Shown here: positions 43,363 through 51,873 of the stretch, in pieces
Layout: every line of letters begins with the position of its first letter
How positions within the stretch are numbered: position 1 is the stretch's first letter
Assembly: GCF_007301515.1 (NCBI RefSeq)
Contig: NZ_CP041666.1
Coordinates: 3,348,001-3,412,000 of the forward strand
Direction: 5' to 3'
Length of the DNA stretch: 64,000 nucleotides
DNA from: Radiobacillus deserti
GTDB taxonomy: Bacteria; Bacillota; Bacilli; Bacillales; Amphibacillaceae
Translations under genes and position numbers: made by a program
The notes under the pieces: model-generated
What the model was told of the DNA's origin: nothing
Databases searched by the model: none
What the model saw: only the letters and a program-made list of their open reading frames with translations

Positions 43363-44571
43363 TCAGCTTATCTTTCCGTCTTGACTTGGTGTCGCATAAC
43401 CGTCCCGAATGATTAACTCTCGTGGAAAATCTGTGAAGGTTTCGCAACCGGTATCCGTTACCCGGATTGTTTCACTTATTTCAATGCCGTAATGGTCAAA
43501 CCATAATGCAGGAATAAAGTGAAATGTCATATTAGGAAGTAAAACCGTATGGTCATCTCGACGGATGCTTGCGGTATGTTCTCCCCAATCAGGTGGGTAG
43601 TTTAACCCGACAGAGTAGCCTAATCTCGCTTCCTTTTCAAACCCATATTTTTTAATACTATTTCTCCAGATTTCTTCTATTTCGGAACAAGTTATTCCAG
43701 GTTTTACCGCATCCAGCACCTTCTCAATCCCTTCTATTACGATTGGTGCTATGCGATCTAACTTCTCGGAAGCTGGTCCTATGTTTACCGTTCTAGCTAA
43801 GGGGACGTGGTATCGTTTATAGCAACCAGCTAACTCTATGATGATTGAATCTCCTTCCATGAATGCTCTTTCCGACCATGTGAGATGAGGCATTCCTGTT
43901 CTTTCTCCTGAAGGGAGCATTGGTACGATGGATGGATAGTCTCCACCATATTGATCCGTACCTGCGATGGAATGATAGGAAATTTGAGCTGCTACATCGC
44001 ATTCTCTTACTCCTCTAAAGATACTGTTCACACCATGCAACATAGCATTTTCTGCTATCTTAGCTGCACCTCTCATATACTCAATTTCTTGATCAGATTT
44101 AATCATTCGAACTTGGTTCACCAGTAAATCCCCACTTACAAATGTTGCATTTGGTAAACAGCTTACTAACGTTTGATAAGCTTTTGCTGTGAAGTAATAA
44201 TGATCCATTTCCACCCCTATACGTCGATTTCCCTGCCCGATTTGCTCTAATATTTCAGCCATGAATTGCATCGGGTGATGTGTAGAGGAGTGTACATACT
44301 CATCTGGATAAGCAATCACATTTTCATCATAAATCCACGTAGTCGCTCTCGCGCCGTTAGCATCCATATACCGTCCAATCCATAAAGGTTGTGATTCGTC
44401 AATGATAAGGACAAGCATCTGATGTACATAAAACGACCAAGCATCATAACCAGATAGATAGTACATATTAGCCGGATCCGTAATTAAGAGTACGTCAATC
44501 GACCTTTCCGCCATTTTTTGCTTCGTCTGTTTAATCCGATCTTGGTACTCCAAAATATCAAATGGCAACAT
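43363..44571 (-). CDS. doeA: DoeA-like ectoine hydrolase (M24 fold)
   Basis: A pita-bread-fold hydrolase of 402 residues, close to the length of DoeA/EutD, which opens the ectoine ring to N-acetyl-diaminobutyrate. Family marks are YYLSGYDAWSFYVHQMLVL near residue 37 and ELAGCYKRYHVPLARTV near 244. True M24 peptidases have two metal-binding Asp in that second segment; here Glu and His/Val stand in their place, as expected of the metal-free ectoine hydrolases and creatinases. C-terminal DWGEHTAS and FHFIPALWFDHYGIEISE also fit. It is the first of five genes, 192 bp downstream of pucR with a terminator and promoter between. Creatinase-like activity on another cyclic or N-acyl compound is the alternative. 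Confidence 0.82.
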   Translation of the reverse strand: MLPFDILEYQDRIKQTKQKMAERSIDVLLITDPANMYYLSGYDAWSFYVHQMLVLIIDESQPLWIGRYMDANGARATTWIYDENVIAYPDEYVHSSTHHPMQFMAEILEQIGQGNRRIGVEMDHYYFTAKAYQTLVSCLPNATFVSGDLLVNQVRMIKSDQEIEYMRGAAKIAENAMLHGVNSIFRGVRECDVAAQISYHSIAGTDQYGGDYPSIVPMLPSGERTGMPHLTWSERAFMEGDSIIIELAGCYKRYHVPLARTVNIGPASEKLDRIAPIVIEGIEKVLDAVKPGITCSEIEEIWRNSIKKYGFEKEARLGYSVGLNYPPDWGEHTASIRRDDHTVLLPNMTFHFIPALWFDHYGIEISETIRVTDTGCETFTDFPRELIIRDGYATPSQDGKIS

Positions 44572-44649
44572 AAGATATCCCCCTCTCTAACTCTTACAAT
44601 CTTTCTTTATCGTACTTTCATCATATTAAAGAAGACTTTTTTTCGTAAT

Positions 44650-44666
44650 GTTCAAACTGTATGAAC
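44650..44666 (-). promoter_or_regulatory. Candidate operator before the doeA-like operon
   Basis: GTTCAAACTGTATGAAC, a dyad with arms GTTCA/TGAAC, lies about 80 bp before the doeA-like start. Its position suits an activator site, for example for the adjacent PucR-type protein. No experimental motif backs this. Confidence 0.35.
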
Positions 44667-44695
44667 TTTTCGACCATTCCCTTATACAGATTTTC

Positions 44696-44724
44696 GTGCC
44701 TGTCACGACCCGGTTTTTGTCGAA
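44696..44724. repeat. Half-copy of the GTGCCTGTCAC-type repeat
   Basis: Twenty-nine bases match the minus strand of 3835-3863 with two differences. Here only one arm is present, followed by the pucR terminator. Confidence 0.75.
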
Positions 44725-44730
44725 TCGAAA

Positions 44731-44756
44731 AAAGAGTGGGATTTCTCCCACTCTTT
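44731..44756 (-). terminator. Terminator of pucR
   Basis: An 11 bp perfect stem (AAAGAGTGGGA / TCCCACTCTTT, 4-base loop) followed by T-runs on the minus strand, 8 bp after the stop codon. Confidence 0.9.
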
Positions 44757-44763
44757 GAAGGTC

Positions 44764-46431
44764 TTATTCTATTTTTTTCAACGTCCATAGTCTTACACTT
44801 AATTCTAATAAAAACAGATGGTCGGAATCCATTAAGGATAGGTTTGAAAGAGATTCGATTTTACGCAGACGATGTAATAATGATTGGCGATGCAAATTTA
44901 GAGCACGTGCAGTCTGACTCACATTCCCTTTATATTTATTGTAAATCATGAACGTATGAATTAAATCTGTGTTTCTTTTTTGGTCGTAATCTAAGATAGG
45001 TTGTAAGGTTTCTTTTACGATGTCGGAAATTTCCTTCTCATGCGATAGCGCCTTTAAAAGACGATTAATCTTTGTGTGATTATAGAATGTCCTTTCTCCG
45101 GTGCCATATTGTTGCTTGCCGATGTCTAACGCTGTTCTTGCTTCATCAAAACTAACCGAAAAGCTCTGTGTTCCGTCCTTTGGTGCTGCTATCCCCCAGG
45201 AAAGCTCAATCCCAGGTAGTTGTTCATATAGTCTTCGCTCAATGATGTCTAAAAATTGATTTGCTATCTCTACCGTACCGTCTACCTCAGCTTCCAAATA
45301 GGTGATAACCTCCCCTTCATCAAAGGTTGTGAGCGTTCTACGCTTCAACAACTGACTTGCATTCATTATTTCTTTTTGCAAATAGTAGTTCATGCTTTGA
45401 AGGGATGATGTTGGAGGACTATCTTTGGTGGAATTATTTTCTTGTTGAAAACTAGGTGAACCTACTAAGCATATATAGGGCAAGGAAAGGTCATAGCCTA
45501 ATAATTCTCCTTTTGCTAAGAGGTCGGGGGTCAATGGTTCATATTGCTTAGCAAGCCTTAGTACAAAGTTATCCTTTAAGCGAATTTCTGTGCTTTCTAT
45601 CGCATTTTCCTTCACAAAATATAAAGCGCATGCCGTTAAAGCATGCTCTAACACCGTCATGACAAACCAATTTAGCTGCTGAAAATCGGTCGGCTGAATC
45701 AAAATATAGCCTTGCTTCTTATTGTTATTCATAATCAACAGCTGAAAAAAAATAGTCTGATTTACTTGATACTCTTCCAAATAATAGTACAGTGGATGAT
45801 CTTTAATCCCCTCATAAGAAGAAGGCCTTTCTATGTCTTCTTGCATAGATGACTGTGAACCCAATAGTACATCCGTCTCCATTTGTTTATTAAAGCGAAC
45901 CGCACCAGCATAGTCCACAATGGCTAGCGGCATTCGAATATGACGATACAAGCATTCCGCGATATCTGGAAGCTCTTTTTCATGGAGTACACAATTGATG
46001 AGCTCTTCACGAACTTCATCCGCTTTCTGTTTTTCTTCTAGCTTCTCTTCATTAATATGTTGTAAAACGGTATGCAGGATATCTCCGAATCGTATTTCCC
46101 ATGGAATATCCATAATAATGAATTCATGACGGTCTGCATATTCAATAATCGAGTCTGGAATATCAAAAATGTATCTTCCCGTTGCAAACGCCAACACCGA
46201 TGCCCCTGATCGAATGACATCTTTGACAAACTCCTCTAACAAAGCTGGATTATTTTCACATCCAATTCCGGTACTTAACACAAATTCATTTTTCCGAACA
46301 AAATTTTCAACCGGGACTTCGATTACCGAGATCCATTCAATCGGCTTTTCCTTCACATGCTGTTTGCCTGATTTAATCTTTGACTTCCGAAGAATAGGTA
46401 GTTCTATTATTTCTTCCACCGTTAAACCCAT
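44764..46431 (-). CDS. PucR-family transcriptional regulator
   Basis: A 555-residue regulator. The N-terminal PucR domain (LTVEEIIELPILRKSKIKSG) is followed by a middle GGDEF-like fold region and a C-terminal HTH_30 domain, seen in YKGNVSQTARALNLHRQSLL near residue 505. PucR proteins govern purine and other nitrogen-compound catabolism, often as activators. Its place directly before the ectoine-type operon suggests it controls that operon. Known ectoine operons mostly use EnuR (MocR/GntR type), so a PucR regulator is a difference. ATG 46431 has GAGGTGAG before it. Confidence 0.9.
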   Translation of the reverse strand: MGLTVEEIIELPILRKSKIKSGKQHVKEKPIEWISVIEVPVENFVRKNEFVLSTGIGCENNPALLEEFVKDVIRSGASVLAFATGRYIFDIPDSIIEYADRHEFIIMDIPWEIRFGDILHTVLQHINEEKLEEKQKADEVREELINCVLHEKELPDIAECLYRHIRMPLAIVDYAGAVRFNKQMETDVLLGSQSSMQEDIERPSSYEGIKDHPLYYYLEEYQVNQTIFFQLLIMNNNKKQGYILIQPTDFQQLNWFVMTVLEHALTACALYFVKENAIESTEIRLKDNFVLRLAKQYEPLTPDLLAKGELLGYDLSLPYICLVGSPSFQQENNSTKDSPPTSSLQSMNYYLQKEIMNASQLLKRRTLTTFDEGEVITYLEAEVDGTVEIANQFLDIIERRLYEQLPGIELSWGIAAPKDGTQSFSVSFDEARTALDIGKQQYGTGERTFYNHTKINRLLKALSHEKEISDIVKETLQPILDYDQKRNTDLIHTFMIYNKYKGNVSQTARALNLHRQSLLHRLRKIESLSNLSLMDSDHLFLLELSVRLWTLKKIE

Positions 46432-46546
46432 AGACTCACCTCAACTTCTTCGATGATCGTCACGCTGTCCATCCATGTAAGATGTCTTTCTGTTAGTCTC
46501 TCATACACGGCTTGGGCAATGCAATACTACTATGAATCTATGAAAC

Positions 46547-46873
46547 CTATTCCTTTTGTATGCCGAAACGCGCATTGATCTGACCACGTAGCATTTCTTT
46601 ACGAATAGCTTTTTCATCTTCTGCACGTTTTCTTTTCAACATATCCTGCCTTATTTCATAGGTTTGTACGCCTTCTTCCCGTTTATTAGCAATATCAATT
46701 AACTGCTCCACATCTGCAAATGAATATTTCCGGTTCCCTTTGGGAGATCGTTCTGGAAAAATCAACTTTCTTTCCTCATAGTAGCGAATTTGTCGTTCGG
46801 AAAGTCCTGTTAGCTCACTTACGACTCCAATCGTTATGACTTTTCGCTCTTTGTAAGAAATTTCTTTTGTCAT
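46547..46873 (-). CDS. tnrA: TnrA, global nitrogen regulator
   Basis: A MerR-family regulator of 108 residues. The order ISYKERKVITIGVVSELTGL, SERQIRYYEERKLIFPERS, RKYSFADVEQLIDIANKREE and a C-terminal tail ending RGQINARFGIQKE matches B. subtilis TnrA closely; the tail binds feedback-inhibited glutamine synthetase. It differs from GlnR, which has a longer C-terminus and lies with glnA. TnrA turns on nitrogen-scavenging genes under nitrogen limitation. A perfect TnrA box upstream suggests autoregulation, and the neighbouring pucR/doeA block fits a nitrogen-scavenging task. Confidence 0.92.
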   Translation of the reverse strand: MTKEISYKERKVITIGVVSELTGLSERQIRYYEERKLIFPERSPKGNRKYSFADVEQLIDIANKREEGVQTYEIRQDMLKRKRAEDEKAIRKEMLRGQINARFGIQKE

Positions 46874-46947
46874 GTTTTCACCACCGACCTTCTATTAGTG
46901 CACATTATACAAGGAAGTCACTTCAAATCCTATCCTATTGTCAGATA

Positions 46948-46997
46948 ATCTTACAACCATTCCCGAAAAATTAGCCCTTATGTAAAGCTTATTTACA
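46948..46997 (-). promoter_or_regulatory. TnrA box and promoter of tnrA
   Basis: TGTAAAGCTTATTTACA at 46981-46997 fits TGTNA-N7-TNACA at every fixed position. On the minus strand a TAAGAT -10-like element (46948-46953) lies so that the box centre would be about 47 bp before the start of transcription, the spacing of TnrA-activated promoters. A second -10 (TATAAT, 46904-46909) lies closer to the gene. Confidence 0.75.
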
Positions 46998-47082
46998 TTT
47001 GCAAGGAAATGACGCAACTTTGAATCGATGCAAATAAGGCAAGTACACCTAATCTTCCTGTTCCTTGTCAGGTAGAAAAAAA

Positions 47083-47116
47083 GAAGATGATTTTTATCAG
47101 TTTAAAAATCATCTTC
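47083..47116 (-). terminator. Terminator of the ABC exporter gene
   Basis: A 14 bp stem (GAAGATGATTTTTA / TAAAAATCATCTTC) followed by TTTTTTT on the minus strand, 8 bp after the stop. Confidence 0.9.
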
Positions 47117-47123
47117 CACTAAT

Positions 47124-48833
47124 CTAATACTGTATTTTATGAAGCTTTGCAAAAATACCATCCTGCTTTACAAGGTCCTCATGAGAACCTTCCTCTTCAA
47201 TACCCTTACTTGTCACTACCATGATACGATCTGCATTTCGTATCGTCGCTAAGCGGTGTGCAATAACTAGGGTCGTACGGTCCTTTGATAACTCTTGAAG
47301 TGCTTGTTGAATAATTTGTTCCGTTTCCGTATCCAAGGCAGAAGTTGCTTCATCCAAAATAAGAATGGGTGGATTTTTCAAGAACATCCTAGCAATTGCA
47401 ATTCGCTGCTTCTGACCACCAGATAGCTTCAGACCTCGTTCCCCGACTGGCGTGTCATATCCTAATGGTAAAGACTCGATAAATGCTCCTAAATGAGCTT
47501 TTTGAGCCGCCTCTTCAATCTGCTCATCCGTTGCGCCAAGTAATCCATAAGCGATGTTTTCCTTTAACGTACCTGTAAATAGAAATACATCCTGTTGAAC
47601 GATTCCAATTTGAGACCTAAGGGATTCCTTCGTCACATCTCTGATATCCAGGCCATCTATCATAATGGACCCTTTATCTACATCGTAAAATCTAGGGATT
47701 AAGGAACATATCGTTGTTTTGCCTGCTCCTGAAGGACCAACAAACGCAACCGTCTCACCAGAACGAATGGATAGATTAAGACCTCTTAGTACTGGCTTAT
47801 TCGGTTCATATCCAAAATAGACATCTTCAAAATGAATGTTTCCTTCCAGCTTGTCCACTACTTTAGCACCTTTTTTATCTTTTACATCTGGTTCAACATC
47901 GAGTAATTGTGTGAACCGTTTAAAACCTGCCATCCCTTTCGGGTAGAGCTCCATAAGTGCACTTATTTTATCAATAGGTTTTAATAATACATTGACGTAC
48001 AGGACAAATCCTACTAACTCTCCATAGGTTAAATCGTCGTGAAAGCTTAACCACGCACCATATACTAGAACTACTAATGTAATAAACCTTGTTAGCATAT
48101 AAATCCCAGATAAACTAAAGGACATCGCTTTGTAAGAACCTAGCTTAGCAAGTCTGAAATTGTTGTTATCTTTGTTAAAACGTTCCATTTCATACTGCTC
48201 ATTTGTAAATGATTGTACAACTCGTACTCCAGATACACTATCTTCCACTCTGGCGTTTACATCCGCAATTTCTTTATACATTCTTTTCCATGCACGATTC
48301 ATTCGAAGGTTACTAAACACGATTAACCAGATGAGAAATGGCACAATCAATAAGGTTACTAGCGCTAGCTTCACATTTACAGTAAGCATAATCCAAAACG
48401 CACCAACGAAGGTCATAATAGCAATAAAGAAATCCTCCGGACCATGGTGAGCAAGCTCCCCAATATCGAATAAGTCATTCGTGATTCGGCTCATGATGTG
48501 ACCAGTTTTGGTATTATCGAAAAATCGAAAGGACTGCTTCTGAACATGCTGAAATAGTTGGCGACGCATATCTGTCTCAATATTAATTCCCAATTTATGT
48601 CCCCAATAGTTCACTATATATTGAAGAAACGTACTTAATAAATAGAGTCCCAAAAGTCCAACACCTACTGCTGCAATGGCACTCCAATCGTTCCCCGGTA
48701 ACAGTTCATCCACAAACCATTGCACAGCTAGTGGAAACGCTAGCTCTAGCACCGCGACAATAATAGCACAGCAAAAGTCTATGATAAATAAAGCTCTATG
48801 TGGTTTATAGTAGGAAAAAAAACGTTTAATCAC
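47124..48833 (-). CDS. ABC exporter, fused permease-ATPase
   Basis: A half-size type IV ABC exporter of 569 residues: six membrane segments (residues 10-300) and a nucleotide-binding domain with Walker A GPSGAGKT, signature LSGGQKQR, Walker B ILILDEATSALD and IAHRLATI. Homologues such as YfiB/YknU work as homo- or heterodimers on drugs or lipids. I take GTG 48833, with AAGGAG 8 bases before it; a GTG three codons earlier overlaps the ribosome site. A palindrome TATAATC-6-GATTATA (48850-48869) lies just upstream and may be an operator. It is alone, so a homodimer is likely. Confidence 0.9.
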   Translation of the reverse strand: MIKRFFSYYKPHRALFIIDFCCAIIVAVLELAFPLAVQWFVDELLPGNDWSAIAAVGVGLLGLYLLSTFLQYIVNYWGHKLGINIETDMRRQLFQHVQKQSFRFFDNTKTGHIMSRITNDLFDIGELAHHGPEDFFIAIMTFVGAFWIMLTVNVKLALVTLLIVPFLIWLIVFSNLRMNRAWKRMYKEIADVNARVEDSVSGVRVVQSFTNEQYEMERFNKDNNNFRLAKLGSYKAMSFSLSGIYMLTRFITLVVLVYGAWLSFHDDLTYGELVGFVLYVNVLLKPIDKISALMELYPKGMAGFKRFTQLLDVEPDVKDKKGAKVVDKLEGNIHFEDVYFGYEPNKPVLRGLNLSIRSGETVAFVGPSGAGKTTICSLIPRFYDVDKGSIMIDGLDIRDVTKESLRSQIGIVQQDVFLFTGTLKENIAYGLLGATDEQIEEAAQKAHLGAFIESLPLGYDTPVGERGLKLSGGQKQRIAIARMFLKNPPILILDEATSALDTETEQIIQQALQELSKDRTTLVIAHRLATIRNADRIMVVTSKGIEEEGSHEDLVKQDGIFAKLHKIQY

Positions 48834-48869
48834 AAGGTGCACTCCTTCTTATAATCTATACGGATTATA

Positions 48870-49193
48870 TGCTTAATTATAGAAGATGGCAAGATGAATG
48901 ATTTTTGATCACAAGCCTTTACTCGTTACTGGAAATTAAATCTATTTTCTAATAAATCGCTCTTCCACTATTTTCGCGAATTGGTAGAATCACTATTATC
49001 CGCACTGGACATAGTTCAAATTACCCAACACAACTCCTAGTAATTGGATTTGATTCCGGGACTCACCAGGGACTTTAGCCTATTGCATTACATCCTTCTA
49101 GTCCTATATGTCAATTTTTTTCAAATAAAAAGGAATCTTCTAAGTTTTTAGAGAACTTATTTCCCTGTAATAAAAAATAGGGGGGAGTTTCAT
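48870..49193. other. Divergent intergenic region before the M6 protease
   Basis: About 320 bp with no gene. On the plus strand a cluster of short repeats (GGGACTCACC, GGGACTTTAGCC, TAGTCCTA between 49058 and 49112) and a pairable AATTAC...GTAATT is followed by TTTTTTT at about 49115. It might be a structured leader or attenuator of the protease gene. I could not match it to a known riboswitch. Confidence 0.4.
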
Positions 49194-51557
49194 TTGAAGA
49201 AGAACAAACTTGCAGCAACTGCTATGGCAGCTGCACTCGGTTTGAGCACATTGTCTGTCGGATTGTTAACGCCGACACAGCAAGTCAGTGCACATGAAGC
49301 ATTAAAGGAAGTATCAAGTAAGCCTTATTCGGGTTCGCCAGTTGACTTAGGAATTGCGAACGACGAAAAGATTATTGAGATGCTGAAGGACGAGGGTAAA
49401 CTTTCTAGAAATGCCAGTCCCGCTCAAGCACAAGCTGCGTTAGAAAAGTATCTAAAAGGGAAAACAAAATCACCTAGCAGCAAGGTAGATACACTTCCGA
49501 GAGCCAAAGAACTCGAAGAAGCACCTGTGAAAGAAGAAGTGAAACAAAAGGAAAAGTTAAAGCCTGGAATTTTCAAAAGAATCTATGATTGGTTAAAAGT
49601 AGATCCAATTGAGAAGGAAACGTATAACGGAGAAGTACGAAAAGATAAGGTGCTTGTACTTGCCATTGATTTCCCAGATTACGCAAAAAGCTCCATTACA
49701 CCGGAAGAAACGGATATGTTCTATGAAAATTACACGCATGAACATTACCAAAATATGATTTTCGGAGAAAATGGATATGAAGGTCCGAATGGAGAAAATC
49801 TTGTTTCCATGAAACAATATTATGAACAACAATCTGGTGGTAGTTACACAGTGGAAGGTACAGTGGCAGGCTGGTACACAGCAGATCACCCAGCAGCTTA
49901 CTACGGTGCCAACGACCCTGCTCCAGACGGAAGTGATATTAGACCTCGTGAATTAGTATATGAAGCACTTACAAAAGCGGGACAAGACCCTAATGTGAAT
50001 CTTAGTGATTACGACGTTTGGGATCGTGATGACTATGACAGTGATGGTGTTTATAATGAGCCCGACGGTATTATTGATCACTTAATGGTTATTCATGCTG
50101 GGGTAGGTGAAGAAGCTGGTGGTGGATCTTTAGCTGGAGATGCAATTTGGTCACACCGTTGGAACCTTGGTAATTTAGTTGCGGTGCCTGGTGGTACTTC
50201 CAACAGTGATCGTTTTGGTGGTCAATTAGCTGCTTATGACTATACGATTGAACCAGAAGACGGTGCAGCAGGGGTATTTGCACACGAATTTGGACATGAC
50301 TTAGGATTACCTGATGAATATGATACGAACTATACAGGAGCTGGAGAGCCCGTAGCTTACTGGTCTATCATGTCAAGTGGTAGCTGGGCAGGAGATGTTC
50401 CGGGAACAGAACCAACTGGTTTCAGCCCTTATGCGAAAGAATACTTACAAAATGCCCATGGTGGTAACTGGTTAACTGGTAAAACGATTGAAATCAACGA
50501 TATTTCACGATTTGGAACGTCATTTTTATTAGACGAAGGTGCATCGAAAGGTACCAACAATGATGCTATTCGAGTGAACCTTCCGGATAAAGAAAATACC
50601 GTTAACACTCCAACCAGTGGTCAATATGAATACTTCAGTGGTAGTGGAAACAGTTTAGATAATTCCATGACGACAACAGTTGACCTCACAAATGCTAGTG
50701 AAGCAGCATTAACATTCCAAGCGTGGTATGACATAGAGGAAGATTGGGATTACGCTTCTGTAAAAGTAAATGGTGAAACAATTGAAGGAAATATTACAAC
50801 ATCTGAAAATCCAAATGATCAAAACCCTGGATTCGGAATTACAGGAAAATCCGATGGTTGGGTAGAAGCAAGCTTTGATTTAGCTGCATATGCAGGTCAA
50901 ACCATCGAATTAGAATTTAACTACTGGACGGATGGATACGTAGCATTACCTGGTTTCTATGTAGATGACATTAACGTAACAGCCGACGGTGCTTCCCTCC
51001 TTTCAGATGATGTGGAAGGGGAATCCGCCTTTACACTTGATGGATTTGCAAAAGACGAAGGGAAATTCTACTCCGAACACTACTACTTATTAGAGTGGAG
51101 ATCTCACAATGGTGTGGATGCTGGTTTGGCACACATTCGTCGCGGCGCTAGTCTAATGAGTTACAGCCCTGGATTAATGGTTTGGTATGTCGATAACTCC
51201 TACGATAACAACTGGACTGGTGTACACCCTGGAGAAGGTTTCTTAGGGGTAGTAGATGCCGAGCAAAAAGCGAACTACTGGAGTGACGGTACAGTCGCAG
51301 ACACTCGTTATCAATTGAACGATGCCGCATTTAGCCTAGACAAATCCGAGAAAATGTTCCTAGACTATCGCGACATTAACGGTACGTATTTGAAAGACAA
51401 CTTTGCTATTCGCAATCCACTATTCTATGATCGTTTAGATTACAGTAATCGTGCACTAGTGGATGCTGGTCGAAACGTCCCAGAATATGGTTTGAAATTC
51501 GTTGTAACTGGCGAAAGCAAAGATGGTACGGTAGGTCGAGTAAGAATCTTCAAATAA
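49194..51557 (+). CDS. inhA: Secreted M6 metalloprotease, immune inhibitor A type
   Basis: A secreted zinc protease of 787 residues. Residues 1-33 form a Sec signal peptide ending VSA-HEA. A propeptide leads to the catalytic domain with HEFGHDLGLPDEYD (zinc ligands His364, His368, with Glu365 catalytic), followed by the Met-turn region YWSIMSSGSWAG. The Asp-rich DRDDYDSDGVYNEPDG segment is a likely calcium site. A C-terminal MAM-like/beta-sandwich pair ends the protein (residues 490-787). The TTG start follows GGGGGAG. In insect pathogens InhA degrades host peptides; in a salt-tolerant bacterium protein scavenging is more likely. Confidence 0.95.
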   Translation: MKKNKLAATAMAAALGLSTLSVGLLTPTQQVSAHEALKEVSSKPYSGSPVDLGIANDEKIIEMLKDEGKLSRNASPAQAQAALEKYLKGKTKSPSSKVDTLPRAKELEEAPVKEEVKQKEKLKPGIFKRIYDWLKVDPIEKETYNGEVRKDKVLVLAIDFPDYAKSSITPEETDMFYENYTHEHYQNMIFGENGYEGPNGENLVSMKQYYEQQSGGSYTVEGTVAGWYTADHPAAYYGANDPAPDGSDIRPRELVYEALTKAGQDPNVNLSDYDVWDRDDYDSDGVYNEPDGIIDHLMVIHAGVGEEAGGGSLAGDAIWSHRWNLGNLVAVPGGTSNSDRFGGQLAAYDYTIEPEDGAAGVFAHEFGHDLGLPDEYDTNYTGAGEPVAYWSIMSSGSWAGDVPGTEPTGFSPYAKEYLQNAHGGNWLTGKTIEINDISRFGTSFLLDEGASKGTNNDAIRVNLPDKENTVNTPTSGQYEYFSGSGNSLDNSMTTTVDLTNASEAALTFQAWYDIEEDWDYASVKVNGETIEGNITTSENPNDQNPGFGITGKSDGWVEASFDLAAYAGQTIELEFNYWTDGYVALPGFYVDDINVTADGASLLSDDVEGESAFTLDGFAKDEGKFYSEHYYLLEWRSHNGVDAGLAHIRRGASLMSYSPGLMVWYVDNSYDNNWTGVHPGEGFLGVVDAEQKANYWSDGTVADTRYQLNDAAFSLDKSEKMFLDYRDINGTYLKDNFAIRNPLFYDRLDYSNRALVDAGRNVPEYGLKFVVTGESKDGTVGRVRIFK

Positions 51558-51565
51558 TAGTAAAT

Positions 51566-51796
51566 GGGGCTGGGACATAAAGGATAAGCCGAAAAGCCGA
51601 GCAACAGCCTATACTAGCTCCGTAAATATACGTAGACTCCAGCGGAAAAAAAGCACCGGTGAGACCCCATAGTGCGTCAGCACGAGGAGGCTCACCAGCC
51701 GTCCGCGGAAAGCGTAGTATATTTCCGGAGCGGGGTATTGGCACTAATGATAATTGTTCGTTTTTTCATTGCTTAATCTTCTTTTGTCCCAGCCTC
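51566..51796. repeat. Dispersed ~235 bp palindromic element, copy 3 (inverted)
   Basis: Opposite orientation to copies 1 and 2. It begins GGGGCTGGGACATAAAGG and ends CTTTTGTCCCAGCCTC. The core CTCCGGAAATATAC/TATATTTACGGAG inverted repeat is kept, with one substitution. It follows the InhA stop by 8 bp. Confidence 0.9.
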
Positions 51797-51873
51797 GTTT
51801 TCATGTTTAAAAGTAGCTTTGCTCGTATTTTCGGTTTCATTTTTGGTATAGTAAAGGGCAGGAGGGACGTATT

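Noticed and set aside
49040..49110. tRNA-like T-arm on the minus strand (GGAATCAAATCC)
   Set aside because: No matching acceptor stem or anticodon arm could be built around it.
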